From NCBI GenBank assembly GCA_019637355.1, contig JAHBVT010000001.1, positions 1,705,192 to 1,769,191 on the forward strand: DNA of 64,000 nucleotides, given 5' to 3'. Position numbers and translations under genes: made by a program. The notes beneath the pieces were generated by a model. It was not told the DNA's origin. It made no database searches and worked only from the letters and a program-made list of their open reading frames with translations. Origin of the DNA: Gemmatimonadaceae bacterium. Lineage in GTDB: Bacteria; Gemmatimonadota; Gemmatimonadetes; Gemmatimonadales; Gemmatimonadaceae. How positions within the stretch are numbered: the stretch's first letter is position 1; every line of letters starts with the position of its first letter. Shown here piece after piece: positions 47,226 to 55,357 of this stretch.

Positions 47226-48757
47226 GGTTCGCGCGGGCGAGCCGTGGAGTCGAACCACGCGACCAATGCGTGGTTCGTCTTGAGTTCACCGCGCAACAAG
47301 GCCTCGACGAGTTGGTGCGTGATGCTCGCCGAGAGCGGTTGGTCGTAGGTGCCTCCCACCGTCGAGCCCGGCAGCTTGACGATGAGCGGGACGCGGCGGT
47401 CATCCGGCTCGTTGAGATAGTCCGGGCGGTAGCGCATCACGTGGTCGGAGACCAGCACGACGGCGGCCGAGTCCCACTGGCCGGCATCCTCCATCGCCTC
47501 GCGAATCTCGCCGAGCAGGTCGTCCGCGAGTGCGAGGTTGCCGAAGTAGCCGTCGGGCCCGTACGACGTGAGCGTGTAGTCTCCGGCTTCTTCATCCCAG
47601 ATCCACGGCGTATGCGGCACGATCACGTGGAGGAACACGAGTCCGCGGCCACCCTGCACCGCCGCGCGCGCGAGGTCTTGGCGATGCTCCTCGACGATGT
47701 CGATCTGCCGGCGCCGCAGGTTGATGTACGGAATCAACGCCAAGGCTTGGTCCCACATCGTTGCGCCAAAGCTCGAGTGGCGGCCGCGCGCGCCCACCGT
47801 ACGTGCGGGGTAGGTCGCGCAGCCATCGAGGTAGGTGAATATCCGGCAGTACGGGTGGTACCAGCCTGCAACCACCGCGACGCCACCGGCCTCCTTGGCG
47901 TCCTTGAGCAGGTTCGGCGCGGTCGACCAGGCCTGCGTGCTGCCGTCCTCGAGCGTCAGTTCGAGCTCCGAGGGGCCGACCGGCCGCGAATCACGCACCG
48001 GCACACCGGAGAGAATCTCGGGCACGGAGACCTTGGTGACCCACCCGGCCTGCTCGACGTTCGTCGCATCGAGGCCCTCGGCGCGCAGGCGGTCGAGAGC
48101 CGGGAGCTCGAGGTCGGCGGGACGTGCGTCGAACGCGAGGCGGCGCGACATCGCGTCCATCAGCAGGAGCACGACACGTGGGCCCTGCGCAGAGTCGCTG
48201 CGCGCGCCGACGGCCGGCACGCGGGCGGCCAAGGCGTCCGTCGGATTGACCTGCAGGATGGTCAGGAGCCCGCGTCCGAAGAACCACAGCGCCAGCGGTG
48301 CCAGCATCAGCACCGTGCCGCGGGCCAGCCGCAGGGTCCCAGTGGGCCACCGGCGGCTCGCCAACGCAATCAGCAGCAGCCCGAGCAGAGGGAGCAGCGC
48401 GTCGACGTACTTCGCGTCCAGCCACGGATTGATGATCGTGAAGACGCCTGGCGCCAAGAGCGGTCCGAAGGCATTGAACTGCAGCAAGAGCATCAGTGCA
48501 AAGCCGGCCACGATCACGCGGCGCCCCGGCGCGCCGAAGCGACGGGCCAGTGTCACCAGGCCGAGGAGGACGACGGACAGCAGCAGGATATTGAGCATCA
48601 CCGCCGCCACGTCGGTGTTGGCGACGCTGCTGAAGTACGCGTCGGGCGTGGCCACCGCGAGCACCTCGCCCCAGAGCCGCAGGTGCAGCAGGTTCACGAG
48701 CGAGATCGCGAGGGCCGCATCCCGGCCGCTGGGAGCTTGCCAAGGAGCGAGCGTCAT
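47222..48757 (-). CDS. Membrane-bound sulfatase/alkaline phosphatase superfamily protein
   Basis: 511 aa. Four to five membrane helices in residues ~15-170, then an extracytoplasmic alkaline-phosphatase-type domain. V-V-L-L-L-M-D-A-M-S-R-R supplies the first metal aspartate with S as possible nucleophile-region residue; H-V-I-V-P-H-T-P-W-I-W and V-L-V-S-D-H-V-M-R-Y-R-P are the distal metal motifs. The layout recalls phosphoethanolamine/phosphoglycerol transferases (LtaS/EptA-like). A surface glycan or lipid is the likely target. Overlaps both neighbours, in an operon with a methyltransferase. Confidence 0.86.
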   Translation of the reverse strand: MTLAPWQAPSGRDAALAISLVNLLHLRLWGEVLAVATPDAYFSSVANTDVAAVMLNILLLSVVLLGLVTLARRFGAPGRRVIVAGFALMLLLQFNAFGPLLAPGVFTIINPWLDAKYVDALLPLLGLLLIALASRRWPTGTLRLARGTVLMLAPLALWFFGRGLLTILQVNPTDALAARVPAVGARSDSAQGPRVVLLLMDAMSRRLAFDARPADLELPALDRLRAEGLDATNVEQAGWVTKVSVPEILSGVPVRDSRPVGPSELELTLEDGSTQAWSTAPNLLKDAKEAGGVAVVAGWYHPYCRIFTYLDGCATYPARTVGARGRHSSFGATMWDQALALIPYINLRRRQIDIVEEHRQDLARAAVQGGRGLVFLHVIVPHTPWIWDEEAGDYTLTSYGPDGYFGNLALADDLLGEIREAMEDAGQWDSAAVVLVSDHVMRYRPDYLNEPDDRRVPLIVKLPGSTVGGTYDQPLSASITHQLVEALLRGELKTNHALVAWFDSTARPREP

Positions 48758-50148
48758 CGCGTGAACCGGAAGATGGTACGCCCAGTATCGCCGACCGGCT
48801 CGCGCCGAACGGCCCGCATCCCCAACTCGGCGAAGGCCGCCACGAAGCCATCCTCAGTGTAGCCATCGAAGATGTCTTCGCGCGCACTCAAGAGCCGCCG
48901 CACCTGCGGATCGCCCTTCGGCACCCACTCGATGATGACATCGCGCCCGAGTGCCGCGAGCATCGCCGCGACGCCAGGCAGCGGCACATTGTTGCCGATG
49001 GCCAAGTGGTGCACCAAGGCCAGCGCCAGCACGGCGTCAAACGGCCCACGCTCGGCGAGCGACGGCCACTCGCCGTGGGCCCAGCCCTGCGCCGGCGCCG
49101 GATTCGTCAGGTCTACCAGCAGCGGATGGATGCCCTGCTCTCCCGCCGCGCTGAGGCGCTGGAACCCGCGCTCGACGGCGACGGGATCTCCATCGGCAGC
49201 CACGACGAGGTCGGCACCCGCGTCCCGCGCCACGCGCGAGTACTCCCCGGCATTCGCGCCAAGGTCGAGGACGCGGCGCGCCGCCGCCTCGCGGATGCAC
49301 GCTGCCACGATCGCCTGTTTGGACGCGCGACCCGCTGCGTCGTAGTTGTGTGACTCTTCGTAGGCACCCCACTCCGTGCCGGGCGGCTGCCAGCGCAGCC
49401 CCTCGATCGTCGCGCGCAGCGAGGCGATCACACCTTCGAGGCCGCGGCGCGAGACGCGGACCGTGGCGGTCGCCGACGCGGCGCTCCCGTCGGTGGGCGC
49501 GTGGCGCGCAATGCTGCGCGCGTGCAGATGCACGTGCATCGCGATCGCCGGCGAAAACCAACTGCCGCGCCCGAGCAGGCGCGACGCCAGGTCCAGGGGG
49601 ATGCCATCGAGATACTGCCGCAGCAACGCCCCAAGGCGGACGTCCACACGCGCCTGCAACAGCAGCGGCGCCAGGAAGTGCTGGCAGAACTGCCGGTAGG
49701 CCACCCAGGGAGCCTCGTCGCGATACATCTCGAAGGAGAGCGTATCGAGAAACACGGGCGCCACGCCGCGAAACTGCACGTTGAAGGCACTGGCGTCCTT
49801 GAGGGACATTCCGTGCGCGAGGGCGAGTTCCTGCACGCGCAGCGTCAGCAACGCCGCCGCCTTGCGTTGCCCGAAGCACCACTCATACGGCAATGAGATG
49901 AACGGAATTCGTTCCGGCCGCAGCACAAAGGCCGCGCCGGGCGCCGCCGCTTCGCTCAGCGCGCATTCGTCGTGTGGCACGAGCAGGCCTTCGCGCAGCA
50001 AGGCGGCGTAGAGGCCCGACGTCGTCAGTTGCTGGTATTCGTGGCGGTACCGCTCCTGCACCTGCCGGAAGAGCACGCCCTCCTGCGTGAACAGGAATCC
50101 ACTGGGGTCACGGAACGAACTGCCGATCCGCGACACGGCGGTGCTCAC
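48754..50148 (-). CDS. Two-part SAM-dependent methyltransferase
   Basis: 464 aa from GTG 50148. The N-terminal ~270 residues are helical and not catalytic in appearance (R-D-P-S-G-F-L-F, A-L-L-R-E-G-L-L-V-P, S-L-K-D-A-S-A-F-N-V-Q-F). The C-terminal part carries SAM motif I V-L-D-L-G-A-N-A-G-E-Y near 292-302, a following D-G-D and A-L-A-L-V-H-H-L. The N-terminal S-L-K-D-A-x-A-F-N region, with G-x-x-P-x-F-x-D-T-x-S-F-E, is characteristic of a family found in polysaccharide clusters (NoeA-like). Next to a sulfatase-type membrane enzyme it may modify a glycan. Confidence 0.85.
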   Translation of the reverse strand: MSTAVSRIGSSFRDPSGFLFTQEGVLFRQVQERYRHEYQQLTTSGLYAALLREGLLVPHDECALSEAAAPGAAFVLRPERIPFISLPYEWCFGQRKAAALLTLRVQELALAHGMSLKDASAFNVQFRGVAPVFLDTLSFEMYRDEAPWVAYRQFCQHFLAPLLLQARVDVRLGALLRQYLDGIPLDLASRLLGRGSWFSPAIAMHVHLHARSIARHAPTDGSAASATATVRVSRRGLEGVIASLRATIEGLRWQPPGTEWGAYEESHNYDAAGRASKQAIVAACIREAAARRVLDLGANAGEYSRVARDAGADLVVAADGDPVAVERGFQRLSAAGEQGIHPLLVDLTNPAPAQGWAHGEWPSLAERGPFDAVLALALVHHLAIGNNVPLPGVAAMLAALGRDVIIEWVPKGDPQVRRLLSAREDIFDGYTEDGFVAAFAELGMRAVRREPVGDTGRTIFRFTR

Positions 50149-50315
50149 TTCTTGCCGCGCCGAAACACCTTGGCAAGGGCATCACGCACCGTGAGGCCCG
50201 CCCGCTTCATCGTCACGACCGCCCCCAGCACGCCGGCAATCACCGCCTGAAGGATCAGGGAGCCGGACATCGGGTCGAGATAGGCCAAGACGAGATCAGG
50301 GTGGTTCACAGGCAT
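50145..50315 (-). CDS. 56-aa membrane protein with L-D-P-M-S-G-S motif
   Basis: ATG 50315; stop overlaps the methyltransferase GTG (GTGA). The sequence has A-Y-L-D-P-M-S-G-S-L-I-L-Q-A-V-I-A-G-V-L then a basic tail (K-R-A-G, F-R-R-G-K-K). The Y-L-D-P-x-S/T-G-S-x-x-x-Q followed by one helix is a recurring short membrane protein pattern I associate with surface-polysaccharide and sulfatase clusters; its function is unknown. First gene of the operon 50315 to 44851. Confidence 0.75.
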   Translation of the reverse strand: MPVNHPDLVLAYLDPMSGSLILQAVIAGVLGAVVTMKRAGLTVRDALAKVFRRGKK

Positions 50316-50396
50316 TCACCGAGTGAGGGACGAGCGAATATGGGATACATCCGCGGGGGCGGCAATAGACCGATGGGTCCGGCGTGACGGAAGTCA

Positions 50397-52124
50397 CTAC
50401 CAAGTGGCGCCGAACACCGCAAATGAGGCCCAGTACACCGGCGCCGCACTGCTGCGGCCGGCGTCGCGCAGGGCGACCATCGCGCGCCGCAACGCCTCCG
50501 GCGGAGGATGCACCTCCAGTTGCGCGATGAAGCCGGTCATCAGCTGCGTGGTTGCCTCGTCATCCACGTTCCAGAGGCTCATCACGACCTGTGACGACCC
50601 CGCATTGATGAACGAGCGGGCCACGCCGATGATGCCGCCGTCGTGGGCCGCACCGAGGCCCGTCTGACAGGCCGAGAGCACGGCCAGCCGGGCGCGCACG
50701 CGCTGAGCTTGGATGTCGCGCGCCGTGTAGCGGCCGTGGTTGCCCCCAACGGCCGCCAGCTGCAGGAAGCTCCCGTCCATCGGCTGCAGGTCTGAGGCGA
50801 TACCGTGGGTCGCGAAGTACAGCAGCGACGCGTCGGCCACGCGACGGCGCACGGCGGCGGGCGTGGCGGCATCGCCCACCAGCGGAACCGCGCCGAGCCG
50901 CGCGGCGATGGCCTCAGCCTCGGTCCGCGCGCCGGGTAGCGGCGGCATCAGCCATTCGCCATCGTCCGGAAATGTCGGATCCCCCACGACAAGGGGATTC
51001 CCCGACGCGTCGGTGTAGTGGACGCGATGCCCAAGCTGCAGCACATCGCAGATGCTCGGCGCGATGACCACCGAGGCGTGGTCCACCACCTGGCCGCCGC
51101 GCGGATGCGGCAGCGCGGCAAAGGGTGTGGCCCCGATATCGAGCGCCGGGACGATTACGAGGTGCTGCGCCTGCCGCAGGGCCGCGTGCAGCGGACGCGG
51201 CAGCAGCAGCGCGGCCACGTCGCGCAGCGCCCGCTCCGTGGAGGGAGGCCGAGCGGCGGCGGCCGGCGCCGCCGGCACCACGCCGCGGCGCTGCGGGGTG
51301 CGGGGTGCCTGGAGCGCGTCCACGCGCATCGCCCGCCGGAGCGTCTCAAGGCGCGCGCTGCGATCACTGGCATCCGGCTCGATATGCCGCAACAGCCGTC
51401 CGTCTGCGGCGATCATCCAGGTGACGAGGGTGTCGCCGGCGGGGGCATACATCACCATCGCCGTGCCGGGCGCGAAGATTTCCTGCAGGGCGACGCGCAG
51501 TGCCCGGTAATTCGGCACCCCGATGAGCGTCCGCGTCATACTGCGCGTGGCCAGCACCTGCTCAAAGGCTTCCTTCCGGTCCTCGGCGGCCTGGTCGAAG
51601 GCCGCTTCCAACGTCGCCGATGGCATCGGTGCCGTGACGGCGCGTGCGGCCGTGAGCGGCGCGGCACGGCGCGCGGAGTCGGCCACGAGGTAATAGAGGT
51701 GACTGCGCTCCGATTCCATCGGCAGCGCCTCGGACGCGCCGCTGGCACCCCACTGCAGCAGCAGGAGGTCCGTCCCGATGCCGACAGTCGTCTGCCCGAG
51801 GACGCGCTCGGCGTCCGTGCTGAGGCTGCCATTCCACACCTCGGTGGCGTTGATGCCGACCAAGCGCCACACGCGGATCTGTGGTTGCGAGACCGATCCA
51901 CCGCGTAACGCGATCCGCACCGGCGTTCCCGTGGGCACGGCATACACGCGGCTGCCGCCGGTGGTCGGAAGCGGAGTCCCTTGCAAGTCGGTGAGCACGA
52001 GACGCGGCGCGTCCGTCGCGGCGGCGGCAACGGCGGCGGCGGCCTGCCTCGCGTCCGCAGGGGTTGCAGGCGCCGCAGCGAGCAACAGGACGGCGCTGAC
52101 GACGATGGTTGGGCGAAGTCGCAT
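50397..52124 (-). CDS. Secreted CHAT-domain (caspase-like) peptidase
   Basis: 575 aa from ATG 52124. Signal peptide in residues 1-25. The N-terminal ~180 residues are beta-rich and of unknown type; a helical region (170-215) precedes the CHAT domain. The catalytic dyad is H440 in Y-F-A-T-H-G and C486 in L-S-A-C-Q-T-G, both in the usual CHAT contexts; the domain ends with V-Y-W-A-S-F-A-V-F-G. CHAT peptidases are usually cytoplasmic and paired with TPRs; this one lacks TPRs and appears exported. It is divergent, with a 163-bp gap, from the operon of two small secreted cysteine peptides, which could be substrates (inference). Confidence 0.9.
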   Translation of the reverse strand: MRLRPTIVVSAVLLLAAAPATPADARQAAAAVAAAATDAPRLVLTDLQGTPLPTTGGSRVYAVPTGTPVRIALRGGSVSQPQIRVWRLVGINATEVWNGSLSTDAERVLGQTTVGIGTDLLLLQWGASGASEALPMESERSHLYYLVADSARRAAPLTAARAVTAPMPSATLEAAFDQAAEDRKEAFEQVLATRSMTRTLIGVPNYRALRVALQEIFAPGTAMVMYAPAGDTLVTWMIAADGRLLRHIEPDASDRSARLETLRRAMRVDALQAPRTPQRRGVVPAAPAAAARPPSTERALRDVAALLLPRPLHAALRQAQHLVIVPALDIGATPFAALPHPRGGQVVDHASVVIAPSICDVLQLGHRVHYTDASGNPLVVGDPTFPDDGEWLMPPLPGARTEAEAIAARLGAVPLVGDAATPAAVRRRVADASLLYFATHGIASDLQPMDGSFLQLAAVGGNHGRYTARDIQAQRVRARLAVLSACQTGLGAAHDGGIIGVARSFINAGSSQVVMSLWNVDDEATTQLMTGFIAQLEVHPPPEALRRAMVALRDAGRSSAAPVYWASFAVFGATW

Positions 52125-52287
52125 TGCGGGAAGGCTAGTGCCTGCGCGTCCCGACGCAACACGTGCGTCGGCGGACGCGGGGAGGGCACGCGGGCGTGCG
52201 CGATGCGGCACCGCAGGACAATCGAACGATGATGGCCCCACGCGGATGGAGTGACAGCATCGGGGCTCACCTTTACCAGGAGTTCCA

Positions 52288-52512
52288 ATGCGTCACAGCT
52301 CGCGTATGCTGCTCGCGGCCCTCGCCGCCACCCTGCTCGCCAGCGCCCCGCGGCAGGCACGTGCGGATGGCACCGACGCCTACCTCTGCATCAAGAAGGC
52401 CAACGACTGGGCGAAGGAGGCGAAGGAGGACGCCAACTGGTACGAGAAGATGGCGATCGACACCGTGGCCTCGCTGATGATGGTCGCGTGCGTCGGTGAA
52501 CTCGCCAAGTGA
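52288..52512 (+). CDS. Small secreted peptide precursor, two cysteines (74 aa)
   Basis: CAGGAG 5 bp before the ATG. Signal peptide 1-26 (A-R-A-D). The mature ~48 residues have Cys34 and Cys68 and the motif N-W-Y-E-K-M-A-I-D at 50-58. It aligns without gaps to the next gene product from Cys34 to the end: the Cys-to-Asn-Trp and Cys-to-Cys distances (16 and 34) are identical. So the two are paralogues with one conserved disulfide likely. No known family recognised. First gene of the operon peptide-peptide-propeller-ABC. Confidence 0.75.
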   Translation: MRHSSRMLLAALAATLLASAPRQARADGTDAYLCIKKANDWAKEAKEDANWYEKMAIDTVASLMMVACVGELAK

Positions 52513-52515
52513 CGC

Positions 52516-52534
52516 TGCGGTGACGGCAACCGCA
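52516..52534 (+). terminator. Short stem-loop between the two peptide genes
   Basis: 6-bp stem TGCGGT/ACCGCA with 7-nt loop just after the first peptide stop, no T tract. Like the hairpin at 446-479 it follows a cysteine-peptide gene and may tune peptide versus downstream expression. Confidence 0.3.
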
Positions 52535-52604
52535 AGGATTCGGTGCGACGTCTGGCCTGTCGGCACGTAGCTTCGCGGCCCAACCTCAACCCAAGGAGGC
52601 AGGT

Positions 52605-52823
52605 ATGAAGAAGCTCGTGTTCGGCCTGGTGGGCGCGGTGATGCTGACGGCGGTGGCGGTGGAACCGCTGCTGGCCAACGAGACGGTCGCGGAGTGCCAG
52701 GATCGGGTCATTATGGACTGCGATGCGGCGCTCAAGGAGTCCAACTGGCTGGAGAAGGTCGCTGTCGGCATCGTCTGCACGGGACGGCTCATCGCCTGCG
52801 GCGGCGTCACCCTCCAGATCTAG
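52605..52823 (+). CDS. Small secreted peptide precursor, four cysteines (72 aa)
   Basis: Strong AAGGAGG ribosome-binding site. Lys-Lys start and hydrophobic helix form a signal peptide to about residue 25 (V-E-P-L-L-A-N-E). The mature part has Cys31, 39, 58 and 65 and N-W-L-E-K-V-A-V-G at 47-55. Cys31/Cys65 match Cys34/Cys68 of the preceding peptide; Cys39/Cys58 are extra and could form a second bridge. The V-E-P-L-L-A-N-E region loosely recalls the leader end of NVEALA peptides of Bacteroidetes; homology is not established. 6 bp before the propeller gene. Confidence 0.78.
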   Translation: MKKLVFGLVGAVMLTAVAVEPLLANETVAECQDRVIMDCDAALKESNWLEKVAVGIVCTGRLIACGGVTLQI

Positions 52824-52829
52824 CGTCCG

Positions 52830-53903
52830 GTGCGCGCCAGCCGAATCCTCGCACTCGTCGGCGGCGTCCTCACCCTCGGCTGGGCTGCGCAGTTCCTGCG
52901 CGGCCCAGCCGAGGGTCGAGGCGACCCCGCCACCGGGACCCTCGCCCCGTACGACTCCGCCATCGCCTCCGCGTGGGAGCCGGTGGCGACGCTCTCCGTC
53001 GATGCGATTGGCGGAGGTGCCGTGCAAGCGCTCGCCGAGCGCGGCGACACGCTACTCGTGCTGCAGGCTAACCAATGGACGATGCTCGTCGCCGGACAGG
53101 TCATCGGGACCTACGGCACGGCCGTCACGGGCGCGCCGGGCTTCCTTGCCCGGGCCGTGGGTATCGGCGTCACCCGCGACGCCATCCTAGTCCTCGACGG
53201 CGCACGTCATCGCCTTACCAGGTGGTCGCGGGCCGGCGAGATGCTCGACGCCCACGAGATGCAACCGACGGTCGGCCTCGGCAGCCAGCGGCACGGAATG
53301 GTCGTGGCCGATGACGTCGCGTACGTCCCCACCTACGTGATGGCGGAGGAAGGCGGCCGCTGGGACCTCGAGCGGTTGCGTGGCACCGCACACGATACGC
53401 TCATCGCCGGTCACGGCGTCGACCAGCCGGGCGCGGCGCACAATCAGCCTGTGGCCGCCCCGCTGCACGACGGGCGGCTGCTTGTGCTGGATGCCGCCAG
53501 TTGGCGGCTGCGCCTCTTTTCCGCGAGTGGCGGACTGGAGCGTGAGGGGCGCCGCGAAGACCCGCCCCACTACGCCATCCCCGCCGCTGCGCGCGTGAAG
53601 TTGCGTGCGCTGCTCGGACAGATGCCGCCGGCGCAACGTCGAGCGCTCGAGTTGCCTGCCGCACTCACGCCGATCGTCGCTGCGACCGCCGTGGGCGATT
53701 CCCTGCTGCTGACCGTCATCCGGACGCACGACGAGACCGCAATCGCCGAGCTGCTCCGCCTGGACGGCACGCCCCTGGCTCGCCTGTGGCGAGACCCTGA
53801 CCCACATCGGATCTTCGCGCTCGACGGCGCCCTGTTCCGCGTCCGAGAGCGGGACGACGCGTTCATCGTCGAGCGCCAGCGCCTCGCATCCCGGAGCCGA
53901 TGA
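52830..53903 (+). CDS. 6-bladed beta-propeller protein of the peptide-ABC operon
   Basis: 357 aa from GTG 52830. N-terminal signal or anchor (6-21). Blades show the family pattern: L-L-V-L-Q-A-N-Q-W, A-I-L-V-L-D-G-A-R-H-R-L-T-R-W, A-Y-V-P-T-Y-V, H-D-G-R-L-L-V-L-D-A-A-S-W-R-L-R-L-F, then A-E-L-L-R-L-D-G-T-P. No lipobox. The gene follows the second peptide by 6 bp and overlaps the ABC ATPase gene (ATGA), so peptides, propeller and transporter are one unit. A peptide-binding or maturation role is an inference. Confidence 0.78.
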   Translation: MRASRILALVGGVLTLGWAAQFLRGPAEGRGDPATGTLAPYDSAIASAWEPVATLSVDAIGGGAVQALAERGDTLLVLQANQWTMLVAGQVIGTYGTAVTGAPGFLARAVGIGVTRDAILVLDGARHRLTRWSRAGEMLDAHEMQPTVGLGSQRHGMVVADDVAYVPTYVMAEEGGRWDLERLRGTAHDTLIAGHGVDQPGAAHNQPVAAPLHDGRLLVLDAASWRLRLFSASGGLEREGRREDPPHYAIPAAARVKLRALLGQMPPAQRRALELPAALTPIVAATAVGDSLLLTVIRTHDETAIAELLRLDGTPLARLWRDPDPHRIFALDGALFRVRERDDAFIVERQRLASRSR

Positions 53904-54619
53904 CTCCCCTGCTCTCCTGCCGCGACCTGGTGCACCGGTACGCGCGCGACCGCGCGCCCGCGCTCGACGGCGTCACGTTGGCCCTCGGCGACGGCATCGT
54001 CGGGCTCGTCGGCGCGAACGGTGCCGGCAAGAGCACCTTGCTGCGCTGCATCGCTGGCCTCGAACGCCACAGCAGCGGCCAACTCCTGGTGCGAGGGCTC
54101 CCCGCGCAGGCGTACCGCTTGCAACACGGCATCGGGAGCATCCCCGAGCGACCGTACTTTCCGAGCTACCTCACCGCAGCCGAGTTCCTCACCGGAATGC
54201 GCCAGCGCGCGGGCTCGCCCGTAGCCACCGAGCCCGAGCACGAACTTGCCGACTCGCTCGGTCTCGCGGAGATCGCCTCGTATCGCCTCGATGCGCTCTC
54301 GCTGGGCCAGTCGCGCCGGGTGGAACTGCTCGCGGCGTTGATCGGGGATCCCGACCTCGTGCTGCTCGACGAACCGACCAACGGACTCGACCCGATCGCG
54401 TTGGCGGCCCTGCGCCGCGGCATCCTCGCGTCACATCGGCCGGGTCGGCTCATCCTCGTGTCATCGCATCACCTCGACGAGCTCCAGCGCATCGTCCAGC
54501 GCGTGGTGCTGATGAGCGGCGGCAAGGTCTCTGCCGAACTGGATGCCGCCGCCCTTGGGGACGGCGGCGACGCCATCGAACGACACTTCCTCGCGCTGGA
54601 GACCTCCCGTGCTCGCTGA
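53900..54619 (+). CDS. ABC transporter ATP-binding protein
   Basis: 239 aa. Complete ATPase: Walker A G-A-N-G-A-G-K-S-T near 38-46, Q-loop region with S-I-P-E-R-P, signature L-S-L-G-Q-S-R-R, Walker B L-V-L-L-D-E-P-T-N-G-L-D and the switch histidine in S-S-H-H. The order and the S-L-G-Q signature fit ABC-2-type exporters (lipid, peptide or drug). Overlaps the propeller gene and the permease gene. With two secreted peptides in the same operon it may export or protect against them, although those peptides already carry Sec-type signals. Confidence 0.93.
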   Translation: MTPLLSCRDLVHRYARDRAPALDGVTLALGDGIVGLVGANGAGKSTLLRCIAGLERHSSGQLLVRGLPAQAYRLQHGIGSIPERPYFPSYLTAAEFLTGMRQRAGSPVATEPEHELADSLGLAEIASYRLDALSLGQSRRVELLAALIGDPDLVLLDEPTNGLDPIALAALRRGILASHRPGRLILVSSHHLDELQRIVQRVVLMSGGKVSAELDAAALGDGGDAIERHFLALETSRAR

Positions 54620-55349
54620 TGCACCGTCAGCCGCCGCGATGCGGCTCCGCTGGCACCTGCGCCGCATCCGCTGGGCGGAGCCCGGCACACGCGGCTTGGC
54701 CATCCTCGGGATCGTCGCGATCCTGACCCTCTTCCCCTTCCAGCTGCTGTCGTCCGTGGAGAGCCGCAGCTACGTCGTCAGCGTCTCGCAGTACTTCGGG
54801 ACCTTCGCCCTGAGCTTCCTCGTGCTCGAGCTCTCCGCGCAATCCGACGCCGTGGAGTACTGGCTGGCACTGCAGGGCAAGCGACCGAGCGAGTGGGCGT
54901 TGGAGCGCTGGGCCGCCAACCTCGCCTTCGCGTGCGCCGTCGTGCTCGTCTGGGTCACGCTGTCGGCCGCCGCGGCCCTCGCCTACGGAGACGCCAGCTT
55001 CGGCGACAGCGTCGGGTCCCTGACGACGCTCTGGTTGGTCCTGCTCCTCGCGTCCGCCGTGTTCTTCCTGCTCGGCGCCACCGGGACCAAGCAAGCGCAG
55101 GCGCTGGCGTTTCTCGTGGTGATCCTCACCGTGTTCGCGCCGATGTTCGTCCGTGTCCTACCGGCAGGGCTCAGCAGGGCGATCGAGACCGTGCTCCCGC
55201 CGCTGATGCGCTGCGCTGAGGTCACCGCAGCCCTCAAGTTGCGCGAGTGGAGCGCAGCCGTCAGCGGACTACTGCGCATCGGCACCTGGTGCGTCGCGGC
55301 GATGGGCCTCGGTGTGCTGCTGCTCGACCGGCGCGTGCCGCGCCCCTAG
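54609..55349 (+). CDS. ABC-2-type transporter permease subunit
   Basis: 246 aa from GTG 54609, with GGAGA just upstream inside the ATPase gene. Six hydrophobic segments (about 27-50, 60-80, 105-130, 140-160, 165-185, 215-240). The first cytoplasmic loop has L-R-W-H-L-R-R-I-R-W. A second loop W-L-A-L-Q-G-K-R-P-S-E-W-A-L-E-R-W-A resembles the coupling-helix region of ABC-2 permeases. Last gene of the peptide-ABC operon; convergent with the kinase gene, 8 bp apart. Confidence 0.82.
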   Translation: MLADAPSAAAMRLRWHLRRIRWAEPGTRGLAILGIVAILTLFPFQLLSSVESRSYVVSVSQYFGTFALSFLVLELSAQSDAVEYWLALQGKRPSEWALERWAANLAFACAVVLVWVTLSAAAALAYGDASFGDSVGSLTTLWLVLLLASAVFFLLGATGTKQAQALAFLVVILTVFAPMFVRVLPAGLSRAIETVLPPLMRCAEVTAALKLREWSAAVSGLLRIGTWCVAAMGLGVLLLDRRVPRP

Positions 55350-55357
55350 TCGCGCGC

